In this document: positions 6,811 through 7,380 of the stretch, one piece after another
How positions within the stretch are numbered: position 1 is the first letter of the stretch
Layout: every line of letters starts with the position of its first letter
DNA from: Blastocatellia bacterium
GTDB lineage: Bacteria; Acidobacteriota; Blastocatellia; Chloracidobacteriales; JADJPF01
Direction of reading: 5' to 3'
Length of the DNA stretch: 7,380 bases
Assembly (NCBI GenBank): GCA_016789295.1
Contig: JAEUQL010000175.1
Span: forward strand, 1 to 7,380
Made by a program: the position numbers and the translations under genes
The notes under the pieces: generated by a model
Database searches by the model: none
Told to the model about the DNA's origin: nothing
The model's input: the letters and a program-made list of their open reading frames with translations, nothing else

Positions 6811-7380
6811 AAGATCGGCATATGTACCAAGGTGAATATTTCGTTCTTGAAGAAGCTTCTTAACTTTGGAACTGAGTAGTGCCATCATCTCCTCTTCTCC
6901 AAGTCTGTTCTCTGTCTCTGGCGTGTAAAGCTCTGGATGGCAATAGAGTTCAGTAGTTACCGATGATATTTGTTGTAATAGTCCTAACACAAAATCTTCA
7001 GTCATAGCACCACTTTCTAAAAGCCCATAAACAGTTTTTGGTGTTATAAAACCTCTACCTTCTATCCTAGAAACCGCACTTTTAGAAAGTAGGTGAAAAA
7101 CAGTCCACCAGAGTAGTTTATTAAAAAGGTTTCTACGGCGTAACTTCAAAGTGTGTATCAAAGGCTCTCTTGGCAGTCTTATATGCTTTACACCGTACTT
7201 TGTGGCAGCTTCTATGAGAATTGAAAAGACTGTTGGGTGCATGTGCATATGCAAGTGACCATCAATGTGCGAGATCTTAAGGCCAGAAGAAAAGAATTTA
7301 TCAAACTGTGCAAAGATCTCTTTTTGCAACTCTTCTTTTGCAGCTTCAAGAAAGTAGTAGCGCAGTCCAGTGATAAATGG
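6808..7380 (-). CDS. hpnK: HpnK-like YdjC-family deacetylase, N-terminus cut by window edge
   Basis: The last 190 residues of a YdjC/HpnK carbohydrate deacetylase; the family is usually about 280 residues, so roughly a third is missing, including the N-terminal metal-binding aspartate motif. The frame is open to the right edge; the TTG at 7329 is internal. Counted from the edge, the fragment opens PFITGLRYYFLEAAKEEL and carries the metal and active-site motif HIDGHLHMHMHP (His38, Asp40, His42, His44, His46, His48; bases 7234-7269), then ELYCHPEL (His148), the conserved C-terminal histidine motif of the family. Known HpnK removes the acetyl group from the N-acetylglucosaminyl hopanoid made by HpnI, giving the glucosaminyl hopanoid. 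It is the first gene visible in the - strand run, 11 bp before the EamA-like pair, and upstream members or the promoter lie outside. A chitooligosaccharide-type YdjC deacetylase is the alternative, but the hpnI neighbour supports HpnK. Confidence 0.87.
   Translation of the reverse strand, partial: PFITGLRYYFLEAAKEELQKEIFAQFDKFFSSGLKISHIDGHLHMHMHPTVFSILIEAATKYGVKHIRLPREPLIHTLKLRRRNLFNKLLWWTVFHLLSKSAVSRIEGRGFITPKTVYGLLESGAMTEDFVLGLLQQISSVTTELYCHPELYTPETENRLGEEEMMALLSSKVKKLLQERNIHLGTYADL

Larger units (their letters stand above)
1636..7380 (-). other. Probable single transcription unit of eight genes
   Basis: Eight same-strand genes are joined by gaps of 11, -4, -1, 11, 0, 25 and 3 bp in transcription order, leaving no room for an internal promoter outside coding sequence or for an intergenic terminator. 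Most internal starts have no good ribosome site and touch the preceding stop, which points to coupled translation. The promoter must lie beyond the right edge. Genes: hpnK, two EamA-like, hpnI, PLP decarboxylase, START-like, aldo/keto reductase, cupin. Confidence 0.75.

Overview
The window reads as a Gram-negative bacterial chromosome segment of moderate-to-low GC (roughly 40% by eye) with very little non-coding DNA. Recognisable hpnK and hpnI homologues point to a lineage able to decorate hopanoids or a similar glycolipid. The phylum cannot be fixed from the sequence alone. Acidobacteriota or another hopanoid-producing group is a guess, not a result.

Layout. On the + strand, positions 2-1639 hold the 3' part of a PAS-PAS sensor histidine kinase whose start lies left of the window. 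From 1636 to the right edge everything is on the - strand. In transcription order (right to left) the genes are: hpnK (cut by the right edge), two half-size EamA/SMR-type membrane proteins, hpnI, a PLP-dependent group II decarboxylase, an SRPBCC/START-like protein, an aldo/keto reductase and a single-domain cupin. The junctions are 11 bp, 4-bp overlap (ATGA), 1-bp overlap (TAATG), 11 bp, 0 bp (TAAATG), 25 bp and 3 bp. The eight genes are therefore probably one transcription unit. The kinase and cupin genes converge and their stop codons overlap, so there is no intergenic terminator.

Function. HpnI (GT21-like glycosyltransferase) and HpnK (YdjC-family deacetylase) are known to attach N-acetylglucosamine to bacteriohopanetetrol and then deacetylate it. 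The two small four-helix proteins between them share a sequence signature, have opposite charge bias, and resemble the paired ArnE/ArnF or SMR heterodimers. The most interesting reading is a glycolipid synthesis-plus-translocation cassette: sugar transfer, deacetylation and a dedicated flippase. The downstream decarboxylase, START-like protein, aldo/keto reductase and cupin are soluble metabolic proteins. Their tie to the lipid cassette is positional only.

There are no gaps over 300 bp, and I found no RNA genes, mobile elements, CRISPR arrays or convincing terminators.
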